Source: JBDHWI01 sp964590135 (GTDB lineage Bacteria > Chloroflexota > Anaerolineae > J036 > Brachytrichaceae). From it: a stretch of DNA of 64,000 nt. Under the pieces are notes generated by a model. The model had not been told where the DNA came from. It saw only the letters and a program-made list of their open reading frames with translations, and searched no databases. The DNA is taken from the NCBI GenBank assembly GCA_964590135.1, contig CAZPVX010000005.1:86034-150033 (forward strand), written 5' to 3'. A program made the position numbers and the translations under genes. How positions within the stretch are numbered: the stretch's first letter is position 1; each line of letters starts with the position of its first letter. This document shows positions 17,818-25,913 of the stretch, piece after piece.

Positions 17818-19203
17818 TCAGAAATGCGTCGGCTCACGCTTGATGAACTGGCCGCGGCCAAGCGTGCCGACGAACTGGCCATCCTGCGCCTGCACTTCGC
17901 CGCGCACGGTCACGACCGAGGGCCGGCCCTTGATCTCCCAACCCTCAAACGCGCTGTAGTCCAGATTCAACTGATGCGTCTTTGCCGAGATCGTGCCGCG
18001 ATAGTTTGGATCGTAGACCACCAAATCGGCGTCGCTGCCAACGGCGATGGCGCCTTTGCGCGGGAACATGCCGAATAGTTTGGCTGCATTGGTGCTGGCC
18101 ACGTCGACGAACTGATTGAGTGAGAGCCGGCCTGCCGCCACGCCGTGCGTATACAGCACGTTGATGCGGTCTTCCAGCGATGGGATGCCGTTCGGAATCT
18201 TCGTGAAGTCGTCGCGCCCCATCTCCTTTTGCCCCTTGAAGTCGAAGGGCGCATGGTCGGTCGCGACAGTCGATGCGAATCCTTGCCGCAGTGCGTTCCA
18301 GAACACGTCCTGATTCGTCTTGTCGCGCAGCGGCGGCGACATGACGTATTTCGCACCCTCGAAGTTCGGCAACTCGGCATAGCTCTTGTCCATGACAAGA
18401 TACTGGATCAGCGTTTCGACCCACACATTCAGGCCGCGCGCCTTGCCGGCCATCGCTTCGTTCAGCGACTCTTCGCATGAGGTGTGGACGATGTAGGTGT
18501 GCGCACCGGTCATCTCGGCAAAGGTCAAGAGGTGATGCACGCCTTCGGCTTCGACACGCGGCGGCCGGCTCCAGTAGTGCCATTCCGGGCCGGTCTTGCC
18601 TTCGCTCAGCAGCTTCGCCTGCAGCAGCGAGACGAGGTCTTCGTTCTCGCAGTGCGCCGTGGTGATCACGCCGAGCTTTTTTGCCAGCGCCAGCGTGTGA
18701 TACAGCTCGTCGTCGTTGATGCCAAACGCGCCCTTGTAGGCCAGAAAAATCTTGAAGCTGGCGACGCCGGCCTTCACGATCTCTTGCAACTCGCCTTCCA
18801 CCGTTTTGTCGTAGCGCGACACGCCCTGATGGAAAGTGAAGTCGCATGCGGCTTTGCCCTTCGTCTGGTTCATCCAGAATTCGAAGCCGTCGGTAAGCGG
18901 CGAGCCATTGCGCGCCTGGCACACCATTTCGATCAGCGTGGTGGTGCCGCCGACCAGCGCGGCCTTGCTGGCGCTCACATAGTCATCTTTGGCATAGGTG
19001 CCCATGAAGGGCAGGTAGATGTGCACGTGAGGATCGATGAAGCCGGGGAAAACATATTTGCCCGTCGCATCGATCACGGTGGTGTCTGCCGGCGCTTCAA
19101 GCCCCTTGCCGATGCGCGTGATGGTTTCGCCTGCGCAGAAGATGTCGGCATTTGCCGTCTCGCCGGCGGTGACGATGGTGCCGTTTTTGATCAAGAGTGA
19201 CAT
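17818..19203 (-). CDS. hydA: Dihydropyrimidinase / D-hydantoinase
   Basis: The 461-residue cyclic amidohydrolase should open dihydrouracil, dihydrothymine or hydantoins to the N-carbamoyl acids. Binuclear metal ligands are visible: DPHVH (His59, His61), the carbamylated Lys151 in ASFKIF, His184 in AHCEN, a later HTS and Asp near 317 in ATDHAPF. Length is normal for the family. It is the last gene of a minus-strand cluster with an F420-type oxidoreductase and an NMT1-type ABC transporter, which supports a pyrimidine or hydantoin degradation role. No beta-ureidopropionase or dihydropyrimidine dehydrogenase gene is in the window. Confidence 0.92.
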   Translation of the reverse strand: MSLLIKNGTIVTAGETANADIFCAGETITRIGKGLEAPADTTVIDATGKYVFPGFIDPHVHIYLPFMGTYAKDDYVSASKAALVGGTTTLIEMVCQARNGSPLTDGFEFWMNQTKGKAACDFTFHQGVSRYDKTVEGELQEIVKAGVASFKIFLAYKGAFGINDDELYHTLALAKKLGVITTAHCENEDLVSLLQAKLLSEGKTGPEWHYWSRPPRVEAEGVHHLLTFAEMTGAHTYIVHTSCEESLNEAMAGKARGLNVWVETLIQYLVMDKSYAELPNFEGAKYVMSPPLRDKTNQDVFWNALRQGFASTVATDHAPFDFKGQKEMGRDDFTKIPNGIPSLEDRINVLYTHGVAAGRLSLNQFVDVASTNAAKLFGMFPRKGAIAVGSDADLVVYDPNYRGTISAKTHQLNLDYSAFEGWEIKGRPSVVTVRGEVQAQDGQFVGTLGRGQFIKREPTHF

Positions 19204-19220
19204 GGTTGCAGAAATTCTCT

Positions 19221-19256
19221 CGCGAAGTCACAAAGAAAAATACTTTGTGCTTTGCG
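19221..19256. repeat. Imperfect inverted repeat in the hydA leader gap
   Basis: The arms CACAAAG (19229-19235) and CTTTGTG (19243-19249) pair perfectly, and the stem extends with mismatches to CGCGAAG/CTTTGCG. It lies in the 176-bp gap between the LLM oxidoreductase and dihydropyrimidinase genes. It could be an mRNA-processing or partial termination hairpin, or a copy of a dispersed intergenic element. Confidence 0.5.
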
Positions 19257-19379
19257 ATGCGTCCTTCATGTTTAGGCAAGCATTCTGAATGGAATGCGGC
19301 TTGGAATGGCGGCACGCATGCGCCTGACAGTGCCGCACGTGGTTGAAGCATGCGCTGATCATTCGACAAGAACGCAGCT

Positions 19380-20459
19380 CTATTTACGCTTTGCCTTCGA
19401 TGCGGATTTCTTCACGGGTTTCTTCGTCGCCGGCTTTGCCACGCGCACGCTCTTCTTGCCGTTGAAGTGCGGGATGATCTGCCGGCCGTAGGCTGCGACC
19501 TGCTTCTCTTCGTCGCCGCTCATCAGATAGATGTTGAACTGATGCACGCCGAGCGATTGCAATTCTTCCAGCTTGGCAATGTGATCCTTGACTGTGCCGA
19601 CAATGCAGTAGCGATCCGTGATCTCATCCGGCACGAAGCGCCCATTCTCGCTGCCCACCTGCGCGTGATGCAGATAGTCGTATTCTGGCCGATCTTCGAC
19701 GTAGGCCACCAACTCCTGCGGCAGATCTTCCTTCGGGTAGCGCTTCAGCAGATCGACTACGTGGTTGCTCACGAGTGCGGGGAACCAGCGCACGTGGTCG
19801 CGCGCCGTCGCCAGGTCGCTGCTGATCCACACCGGCGCGCACGACATGATCTTGATCTTGCTGTAGTCGCGGCCGGCTTCTTGCGCGCCTTCCTTCACGA
19901 ATTGCAGGCACCACTTGATCAAGAATGGATCTGCAAATTGCAGCACCACTCCGTCGGCGATGCGGCCGGCGCTGCGCAGGGCGATGGGGCCATAGCCGGC
20001 CACCCACACCGGCGGCGCGCCGTGTTCTGCCCATGTCAGCATCACATCTGTGCCTTCGTAGTTCAGATGCTTGCCGGCAGTCAGCGCGCGAAATTGCTCG
20101 ACGAATTCCTCAAGGTTCGCCATCGTGGTCGGACCTTTGCCCAGGCGCCGGCGGCTGCTGTCGCCGCGCCCAATGCCGATGTCCATGCGCCCGCCGCTGA
20201 TGTTCTGCAGGGTGGCAAAATCGCTTGCTGCCACAGTGACATCGCGAACCACCGGGTTGGTGACGAGCGTGCCGATGTGCGCCTTCTTTGTCGCGTTCGC
20301 CCACAATGCAAAACGCGGAAAGACCGCCTGCCACAACACGTGGCTGTCGAAGCTCCACAGATAACGGAAGCCGGCGGCTTCGGCCTGTTGCGCGATCTTC
20401 AACTCGCGCTGCCAGCCCATATCGCTCTTGAAGGTGATGCCGAAATCCATTTTTGTCAT
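19380..20459 (-). CDS. LLM-class F420/FMN-dependent oxidoreductase
   Basis: The 359-residue protein is a luciferase-like (LLM) TIM barrel: MDFGITFKSDMGWQREL at the start, GGRMDIGIGRGDSSRRRLG, and PPVWVAGYGPIALRSAGRIADGV in two pieces near residue 170. It resembles the F420-dependent CPS_4043-type family known to occur beside dihydropyrimidinase genes. The last 20 residues are a Lys/Ala-rich basic tail, an odd addition. It lies between the transporter binding-protein gene and hydA in the same direction. The reaction (perhaps reduction or oxidation of a pyrimidine ring) is inferred from context only. Confidence 0.83.
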   Translation of the reverse strand: MTKMDFGITFKSDMGWQRELKIAQQAEAAGFRYLWSFDSHVLWQAVFPRFALWANATKKAHIGTLVTNPVVRDVTVAASDFATLQNISGGRMDIGIGRGDSSRRRLGKGPTTMANLEEFVEQFRALTAGKHLNYEGTDVMLTWAEHGAPPVWVAGYGPIALRSAGRIADGVVLQFADPFLIKWCLQFVKEGAQEAGRDYSKIKIMSCAPVWISSDLATARDHVRWFPALVSNHVVDLLKRYPKEDLPQELVAYVEDRPEYDYLHHAQVGSENGRFVPDEITDRYCIVGTVKDHIAKLEELQSLGVHQFNIYLMSGDEEKQVAAYGRQIIPHFNGKKSVRVAKPATKKPVKKSASKAKRK

Positions 20460-20472
20460 AGTCGATCAATAT

Positions 20473-20549
20473 CGGGTGCTGAGCGATGGGTGCTGCGAGC
20501 AGTTATATTCTTCTCGATTCACTCAGCACCCGGCGCCCGGCACCCAAGG
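20473..20549. repeat. Dispersed repeat tract of GGGTGCTGAG type
   Basis: The gap contains GGGTGCTGAG and GGGTGCTG on the plus strand, followed by ACTCAGCACCC and CGGCACCC, so units occur as both direct and inverted copies. It fills the 94-bp space between the ABC binding-protein gene and the LLM oxidoreductase gene. It resembles the short-period tracts found elsewhere in this window. Confidence 0.55.
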
Positions 20550-20553
20550 TGCG

Positions 20554-21708
20554 CTAGTTGCCGCCCTCCTTCAACTCGACGGTCACGCGCTGGAAATTCT
20601 CGCCCTTGGTGTCGCCCTGCAGACCTTCGAGCGCCTTCTTGGACAGGTCGGTGCGAACTGCGCCGGCGTCCGGCTCCTGCTTCAGCACACCGTAGGTCTT
20701 GGCGATTTCGACAGTTTGCTTGTAGGCCGCTTCATCCATCATGCCGATGCCGGCGGGTGACGGCCAGATCAGCGCGTTGATCTCATTGAGCATCCACTTC
20801 ATGTGGCTCTCGCCGAGCGCGCTGCCGTTCTTCAGCACGATCTGCACGCACTCGTCAAAGCTGTCGCGGCAGAACATCCAACCCTTGAATGACGCGCGCA
20901 GGAACTTGACTGCAATTTCCTGATTCTTCGCATCGGCCAACCAGTCTTCCTTGGCCATGATGCCATCCTGCAGCATTGCAGTGCCAACTTCGTTGAAGTT
21001 GATCACGTTCAATTCATCGGGCTGATACAGATTGCCGGTGGCCGGATTCTTCGACTCCAGCACCTGCGCATACTCGTTGTAGGTCATCGCCTGCGCCACG
21101 TCGATCTCGCCCTTCAACATCTGGTTCATGTCGAAACCCTGCTGGATGATCTTGGCGTCCTTGTCTGGCTCGAGGTTGACCTTGCGCATGGCCGCGAACA
21201 ACTCTGGCTCATTGCCACCCAGCCAGGAGCCGACGTTCTTGCCCTTGAAGTCTTCGACCTTGGTGATGTTCTTCTCCTTGAACGAGATCATCAGCGTGCC
21301 GCTGCGCTGCAGAATTTGCGCGATGTTGACGAGCTTGGCGCCGGCTTCGCGCGGGGCGAGGATCTTGCCGGGCAGCCAGCCCACGCCGAACTCGGCCTGG
21401 CCAGAGGCGACGACCTGCGAGTTGGAGACATCCGGACCGCCCGGGATGATCGTGACATCCAGCCCCTCTTCCTTGTAGAACCCCTTATCCAGCGCGGCGT
21501 AGTAGCCGGCGAACTGCGATTGCGGCACCCATTGCAGCACTACGCGCACTTTGGTCAAGTCGCCAGAGGCGGCCGGCGCTGCGGTGGCTTCGGCAGCCGG
21601 CGCAGTGGTGGCGGCGGGAGCCGCCGGCGCGGAGGGCGGTGCAGCGCACGCCGCCATAAACATGGCTGCCAAGGCTGCGAACGAAAGAACTTTTGCTGAC
21701 ATTTTCAT
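20554..21708 (-). CDS. ABC transporter substrate-binding lipoprotein, NMT1/THI5-like
   Basis: The 384-residue protein begins with a lipoprotein signal (MKMSAKVLSFAALAAMFMAAC), an Ala/Pro/Thr-rich linker, and then VRVVLQWVPQSQFAGYYAALDKGFY, the hallmark of NMT1/ThiY-type binding proteins. These bind pyrimidine-like or riboflavin-type heterocycles in several characterised cases. The start at 21708 is supported by an AGGAG site 7 nt upstream. It is encoded after the permease and ATPase genes. Substrate is inferred from hydA context as a pyrimidine or hydantoin. Confidence 0.87.
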   Translation of the reverse strand: MKMSAKVLSFAALAAMFMAACAAPPSAPAAPAATTAPAAEATAAPAASGDLTKVRVVLQWVPQSQFAGYYAALDKGFYKEEGLDVTIIPGGPDVSNSQVVASGQAEFGVGWLPGKILAPREAGAKLVNIAQILQRSGTLMISFKEKNITKVEDFKGKNVGSWLGGNEPELFAAMRKVNLEPDKDAKIIQQGFDMNQMLKGEIDVAQAMTYNEYAQVLESKNPATGNLYQPDELNVINFNEVGTAMLQDGIMAKEDWLADAKNQEIAVKFLRASFKGWMFCRDSFDECVQIVLKNGSALGESHMKWMLNEINALIWPSPAGIGMMDEAAYKQTVEIAKTYGVLKQEPDAGAVRTDLSKKALEGLQGDTKGENFQRVTVELKEGGN

Positions 21709-21808
21709 ATGCTTGCTCCTCGTGAGTGAGATCAATTGTGCAGTGACGTAACCCAGCAGTGCAGTTGATATTCAATTTCGGCTTGAGAAGACTGAATCGT
21801 TTGCTGCG

Positions 21809-21840
21809 GTTCAAAATCCAAAGCCCAAAATTGCAAATGC
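21809..21840. repeat. AT-rich tract of TTCAAAATCCAAA type
   Basis: A 32-bp tract with repeated CAAAATCCAAAGCCCAAAATTG-like units in two halves. It lies just past the 3' end of the permease gene, between it and the binding-protein gene. Similar tracts are at 46518-46550 and 25297-25327. Confidence 0.5.
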
Positions 21841-21843
21841 CAT

Positions 21844-22617
21844 TCATTTTTCACTGGAGGCATGCCATGGAATGGCGATGCGCTCCAACGTGATGATGAT
21901 GAGATAAAAGACGATGCCCAGTAAGGCTGCAATGATAATCGCCGCCCATGCATTGTCAAAGCGAAACAACTTGGCCTCTTGCAGGATGTAGACGCCGAGT
22001 GTGTCGCGCGGTCCGCCGAAATATTCACCCACGACTGCGCCAATCACGCTGAGCGTGCTGCATATCTTCAGCGCGTTGAAGAGGTAGGGCAGGGCATTGG
22101 GCAGGCGCACCTTTGCCAGCACGTCGAACTCGGTTGTGGCATATGAGCGCATCAATTCGAGCTTCGCCGGCTCCACCAGCGTCAGTCCGCGCACCATGTT
22201 GATCATCATCGGAAAGAAGGTGATGAGCGCGACAATGGCGATTTTTGACGCTGGGTTGACCGTGCCAAACCAGTTGTTCATGATCGGCGCGAAGGCGAGG
22301 ATCGGCACGCTGTTGATGGCGATGGCGAGCGGCATCAAGCCCTCGCGCGCGGTAGTCCAGCGGGCGGTGGCAAGCGCGACAAGCGCGCCGGCGCTGCAGC
22401 CGATGAGAAAGCCGATCAGCGCGCTGCGAAAAGTGTAGAGCGCGCTGCTCATCACCAGCGAGAAGGTTTCGGCCAGCGCGCCGAGAATGGCAGATGGCGC
22501 CGGCAGCAAAAACTGCGGGATGTTCAGCGCCCGCACCAGCAATTCCCAGAGCGCAATCACGCTGATGAAGACGAGCGCCGGCGGCAGAAGCTGTTGTGCG
22601 CGAGATGACGAAGCCAT
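21844..22617 (-). CDS. ABC transporter permease (SsuC/TauC/ThiX type)
   Basis: The 257-residue protein has about six membrane segments and the BPD_transp_1 domain. The EAA-like cytoplasmic loop reads LELMRSYATTEFDVLAKVRLPNALPYLF. It pairs with the second permease at 23611-24432, with which it shares the same loop phrase (LMRSYA), so the importer probably has a heterodimeric membrane domain. It is encoded between the ATPase and the binding protein. Confidence 0.9.
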   Translation of the reverse strand: MASSSRAQQLLPPALVFISVIALWELLVRALNIPQFLLPAPSAILGALAETFSLVMSSALYTFRSALIGFLIGCSAGALVALATARWTTAREGLMPLAIAINSVPILAFAPIMNNWFGTVNPASKIAIVALITFFPMMINMVRGLTLVEPAKLELMRSYATTEFDVLAKVRLPNALPYLFNALKICSTLSVIGAVVGEYFGGPRDTLGVYILQEAKLFRFDNAWAAIIIAALLGIVFYLIIITLERIAIPWHASSEK

Positions 22618-22720
22618 TTTGTCGTTGCTGTTGTTGATCTCACTCGTGCTGTCGCCTCGACATCAAACATGACATGAGATGAGAAACTGAAAAATCCACA
22701 ATTGCACATCAGGGACGAGA

Positions 22721-23509
22721 TCATCGCTCCCGCATCTCCTCACCCTTACGCAGACCCTCGCGCACCGCTGTCACAAGATCAAAGAAGCGCGACGTCTCGC
22801 GCGTTTCGACGCTGCGCGGGTAGGGCAGGTCGATCGGGATGATCTCGGTGATGCGGCCTGGTCGCGCGCTCATCACCACCACACGCGTGGAAAGAAAGAC
22901 CGCCTCGGGGATGGAGTGCGTGACAAATACCACAGTCGTTTGGGTCTCCTGCCAGATGCGCAGCAGTTCGGCGTTCATGCGCTCTCGGGTGATCTCGTCC
23001 AGCGCCCCGAACGGTTCATCCATGAGCAACAGTTGCGGGCGAAAGGCCAGCGCGCGGGCGATGGCGACGCGTTGCTGCATCCCACCTGACAGTTGCCATG
23101 GGTAGTGCCGCTCGAAGCCATGCAGTTCGACCAGCTTCAGCATCTCGCGTGATTTTGTGGCGCGCTCAGCCTTTGGCACGCCCATGATCTCCAGCGGCAG
23201 CTCGACGTTTTTTGCGACGGTGCGCCATTCGAACAGCACCGGCGCTTGAAACACCATGCCGTATTCGCGACCCATGCGCGCTTCGCGCGCGCGCTTGTCG
23301 TTGACCATCACCTCGCCGGCGCTCACCGGCAGCAAATCGCCGATGGCGCGCAGGAGCGTGCTTTTGCCGCAGCCCGATGGGCCGATCAACGAGATGAACT
23401 CGCGAGGCTGGATATCGAGGTTGATGTCCTTCAACGCGACCGTGGTCGGCTTCTCGGCGGTGCCGAAAATTTTGTTGACGTTCTTGAGTGAGACGACGGG
23501 ATTTGCCAT
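22721..23509 (-). CDS. ABC transporter ATP-binding protein (SsuB/TauB type)
   Basis: The 262-residue ATPase has Walker A GPSGCGKST, Q-loop VFQAPVLFEW, signature LSGGMQQRVAIARAL, Walker B LLLMDEPFGALDE and the switch His in VTHSIPEAV. The start at 23509 (MANPVVSLKNVNKIFG) gives a normal length; the open frame further upstream covers part of the neighbouring permease in another frame and is not part of it. It should energise the two flanking permeases. Confidence 0.93.
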   Translation of the reverse strand: MANPVVSLKNVNKIFGTAEKPTTVALKDINLDIQPREFISLIGPSGCGKSTLLRAIGDLLPVSAGEVMVNDKRAREARMGREYGMVFQAPVLFEWRTVAKNVELPLEIMGVPKAERATKSREMLKLVELHGFERHYPWQLSGGMQQRVAIARALAFRPQLLLMDEPFGALDEITRERMNAELLRIWQETQTTVVFVTHSIPEAVFLSTRVVVMSARPGRITEIIPIDLPYPRSVETRETSRFFDLVTAVREGLRKGEEMRER

Positions 23510-23610
23510 TGAGAAATTGAAAGTCAGTGACTTGTGATCGGTTGTTGGCATCCGGCAGATGAACTGATTGTGATTGCAGATGTTTCGATGACGAAATTCT
23601 TTTCGCAGGG

Positions 23611-24432
23611 TTATGCCGGCCGCACGATGTTTTTCAACACCAGCCGCTCGATGAGCGAGACGGCGACAAAAAACAAGATGCCCACGAAAGCTGCCATGAC
23701 GATCGACGCCCACAGCCGCTCGGGGCCAGTGATGTAGTACTGGTTGAAGTTCAGGATCAAACCGCCAAGACCCTGCTGCACGCCGGCGGGCAACTCGGCG
23801 ATGATTGCGCCGACCACGCTGGCAGTGGCGCTGATCTTGAGCGCGGTGAAGATGGCCGGCAACGCTGACGGAAATCGCAGCTTCCACAGGGTCTGCCATG
23901 TTGAAGCGGCATATGAGCGCATCAACTCAATTGCGCGCGGGTCAGGCGACCGCATGCCGCGCAGCGTGTTGATGGTGACTGGAAAGAAGGTGAGATAGGC
24001 GGCAATCACCGGCACCGACAGCCATGAACCTTGCAGCCATACCACCACCATGGGCGCGATGGCAAGGATGGGGATGGTCTGTGAGGCAACGACGAAGGGC
24101 ACCAGGCTGCGTTCCAGCAATCGCACGTGCGCGAAGATTGTGCCGAGCACGAAGCCCAGCGCTGCGCCGATGATAAAGCCAAGGAATGCGCCGCGGAAGG
24201 TGAACAGCGCCGCCTCGATCAACAAGGATCCCAGCAGCGGGCCGTTGCGGCGTGAGGGTTGAAAAAATGCGCCGCCGATGTCCCACAGATTGGGCAGCGT
24301 GCGATTGTCGAAATTAAAGGCGAGCTTGGCAAGTTGCCATGCGACCGCCAGCGCGATGACCACCAGCACAACGGCAACGGCGGGCGAGATACGGCGTGAT
24401 GGGTGGTTTGGGTCGGTGAGCGCAGCTTCCAC
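23611..24432 (-). CDS. ABC transporter permease (SsuC/TauC/ThiX type)
   Basis: The 273-residue membrane protein has an N-terminal helix and a BPD_transp_1 domain. The EAA-like loop reads LMRSYAASTWQTLWKLRFP, closely parallel to the second permease. It is the first gene of the six-gene run permease, ATPase, permease, binding protein, LLM oxidoreductase, dihydropyrimidinase. The operon promoter should lie in 24433-24480, but I see no clear -35/-10 pair there. Confidence 0.9.
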   Translation of the reverse strand: MEAALTDPNHPSRRISPAVAVVLVVIALAVAWQLAKLAFNFDNRTLPNLWDIGGAFFQPSRRNGPLLGSLLIEAALFTFRGAFLGFIIGAALGFVLGTIFAHVRLLERSLVPFVVASQTIPILAIAPMVVVWLQGSWLSVPVIAAYLTFFPVTINTLRGMRSPDPRAIELMRSYAASTWQTLWKLRFPSALPAIFTALKISATASVVGAIIAELPAGVQQGLGGLILNFNQYYITGPERLWASIVMAAFVGILFFVAVSLIERLVLKNIVRPA

Positions 24433-24480
24433 AGATGTGCAAGTCTAATGGATAACGGGCGTGAAGGTCAATCAGTTGGC

Positions 24481-24714
24481 CTATGCGCCGGGCTTCTTTT
24501 CGCCGGCTTTCTTCTGCGCAGCTTCCTCTTGTTTGCGCGCGATCTTTGCGCCGGCGTCAGCGGCCATTGCCAGCAGCAATCCGCCAATCATGGTGAATGC
24601 TGCCAGCGACTGCGATACGCCGGCGAATGCCTCGCCGCCATTCATCACCGAGAACACCACCATGGCTGCGCCGGCCAGCGCAACCAGAATGCCAACGATG
24701 CGCAGAACGATCAT
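24481..24714 (-). CDS. Small membrane protein with two hydrophobic segments
   Basis: This is a 77-residue protein. Hydrophobic segments span about residues 3-24 and 35-52, and the C-terminal tail is Lys/Ala/Glu-rich (KIARKQEEAAQKKAGEKK). No family is recognised. Its start overlaps the stop of the nucleotidyltransferase gene by 4 bp, so it is part of that unit. The tight coupling argues that it is a real gene. Confidence 0.65.
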   Translation of the reverse strand: MIVLRIVGILVALAGAAMVVFSVMNGGEAFAGVSQSLAAFTMIGGLLLAMAADAGAKIARKQEEAAQKKAGEKKPGA

Positions 24715-25283
24715 GCGTCGCCTCCTTGCCCAGTCTCATCCGCTTCGGCCAGCAGTTGCTCCACCACCGCAAAATTGCGGCGAAATCGCTCGGGGTTGCG
24801 CTTCAGGCTTTCGCGTTCCACGCGCGGCATGATGTTGTCGAACGCCTGGCGCAACTCTTTCATCTCGATCTGCCCGCTGTGCAAGAGCGACATCACGTCC
24901 TGATAATCGCCTTCGCGACCGCGCTCGATCTTGCTCAGCGCGCTGCTATACAGGTCAAAGTGGAAGACGTCGACCTGACCGAATCGACCGACATGCTTGG
25001 CGCGCTCCTTCCAGCCGGCCGGCAGCGGGATGAAATCCCCCGGCGACGCCTGCTCGACGTTGATTTGCAACTCGTCCTTCAGCCGGCGGATCACCTGGGC
25101 GAACTCGGCCTCGTGTTCATCGGCCACTTCATACGAGATATCGATGTCAAGCGACTGCTCGCGCAGACCCTCATAGACCAGCGTGGTGCCGCCGACAAGA
25201 TACAGTCGCGCTGGATGGCGAAACTCCATCCCGAGCTTCACCAGAAAATAATGCACACGCAGTCGGTCGATGGGCGGTCGCAT
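24711..25283 (-). CDS. Nucleotidyltransferase-fold protein (DUF6036 / AbiEii-like)
   Basis: This is a 190-residue protein. The motif GGTTLVYEGLREQSLDIDISYE matches the GG(S/T)...D-x-D active site of the minimal nucleotidyltransferase superfamily, including AbiEii/MenT toxins and DUF6036 proteins. A third acidic residue could be in FGQVDVFHFD. It is preceded by the gene at 25321-25851 (37-bp gap) and overlaps a small membrane-protein gene. It could be a toxin, an RNA-modifying enzyme or a housekeeping protein; the sequence does not decide. Confidence 0.72.
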   Translation of the reverse strand: MRPPIDRLRVHYFLVKLGMEFRHPARLYLVGGTTLVYEGLREQSLDIDISYEVADEHEAEFAQVIRRLKDELQINVEQASPGDFIPLPAGWKERAKHVGRFGQVDVFHFDLYSSALSKIERGREGDYQDVMSLLHSGQIEMKELRQAFDNIMPRVERESLKRNPERFRRNFAVVEQLLAEADETGQGGDA

Positions 25284-25296
25284 GCCTCAATTGTAA

Positions 25297-25327
25297 ATTT
25301 TGAATGGCGATTTTTTGCATTCAAAAT
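25297..25327. repeat. Perfect 10-bp inverted repeat
   Basis: ATTTTGAATG at 25297-25306 pairs with CATTCAAAAT at 25318-25327 across an 11-nt T-rich loop. It overlaps the stop codon of the upstream gene and fills the gap before the nucleotidyltransferase gene. A second partial copy of the unit (AATTCATCATTCAGAATTTC) follows. It may be a hairpin that modulates expression within the unit. Confidence 0.6.
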
Positions 25328-25851
25328 TCATCATTCAGAATTTCTGTCTGACAGGGCTGCTCACAGATCATCTCAATCACTTGATCGTAGGATGACCAGT
25401 CGTTGTAGGGGCTGCGGTCGGTCAGCATGCGCAGTCCCAGTTCGCCGTGCATCACATCGGCTTTTGGCAGGTCGAGCGATTCGGCGAAGTGATCGGGGAT
25501 ATCGGGCTGTTCGCCGAAGCGGAAGGTCAACCGCGTGCGCCACAGTCGTTGCAGATAGGCGGCAGCAACATACTGCTTCCGCAACTCCTCCCACGCTTTC
25601 GCCGGCACAGGTTTGCTGATGGAAGATATGTCGCCGGTTTCGATCAGGTGAGCGGCGAGGTCGGCGAGTTGCGGATGCACCAGCAGCAGACCGGCGAGCG
25701 CAAAGCGCAGTCGGCCATCGCGTGAAGCCGCAAGGCCGATGATCAGTTCGGCGTCATTGAGCGCCGGCTCATCGCCCTGCGGCGTGGGCGCCAGATAGCA
25801 AACACCGCGCGCGTGCAACGCTGCAACCAAATGGTCGCGGGGGAACAACAT
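25321..25851 (-). CDS. Hypothetical partner of the nucleotidyltransferase
   Basis: This is a 176-residue soluble protein if started at MLFPRDHLV (25851). An in-frame GTG at 25917 overlaps the leuD stop by 4 bp and would add a PPEGEGR-type N-terminus that looks like intergenic repeat. The protein is helical, with LTFRFGEQPDIPDHFAESL and a C-terminal segment DWSSYDQVIEMICEQ. No family is recognised. Its constant position just before the nucleotidyltransferase gene suggests a two-protein module, perhaps with an antitoxin-like or targeting role; this is inference. Confidence 0.62.
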   Translation of the reverse strand: MLFPRDHLVAALHARGVCYLAPTPQGDEPALNDAELIIGLAASRDGRLRFALAGLLLVHPQLADLAAHLIETGDISSISKPVPAKAWEELRKQYVAAAYLQRLWRTRLTFRFGEQPDIPDHFAESLDLPKADVMHGELGLRMLTDRSPYNDWSSYDQVIEMICEQPCQTEILNDEF

Positions 25852-25913
25852 TGTGCCGGCATTATCCACCCGACCCTCGCCCTCAGGAGGAGAGCTGATG
25901 GGTTTGCTGGATG

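Noticed and set aside
19467..20780. 437-codon open frame on the plus strand
   Set aside because: It is antisense to the LLM oxidoreductase and binding-protein genes, is His/Arg-rich and shows no domain. High G+C keeps antisense frames open here.
21800..21830. GGTTCAAAATCC resembling a tRNA T-arm
   Set aside because: No matching acceptor, D-arm or anticodon stem surrounds it; it is part of an AT-rich repeat tract.
23510..23899. N-terminal extension of the ABC ATPase reading upstream to 23899
   Set aside because: It overlaps the permease gene in another frame and would precede the normal ATPase start; the product is not family-like.
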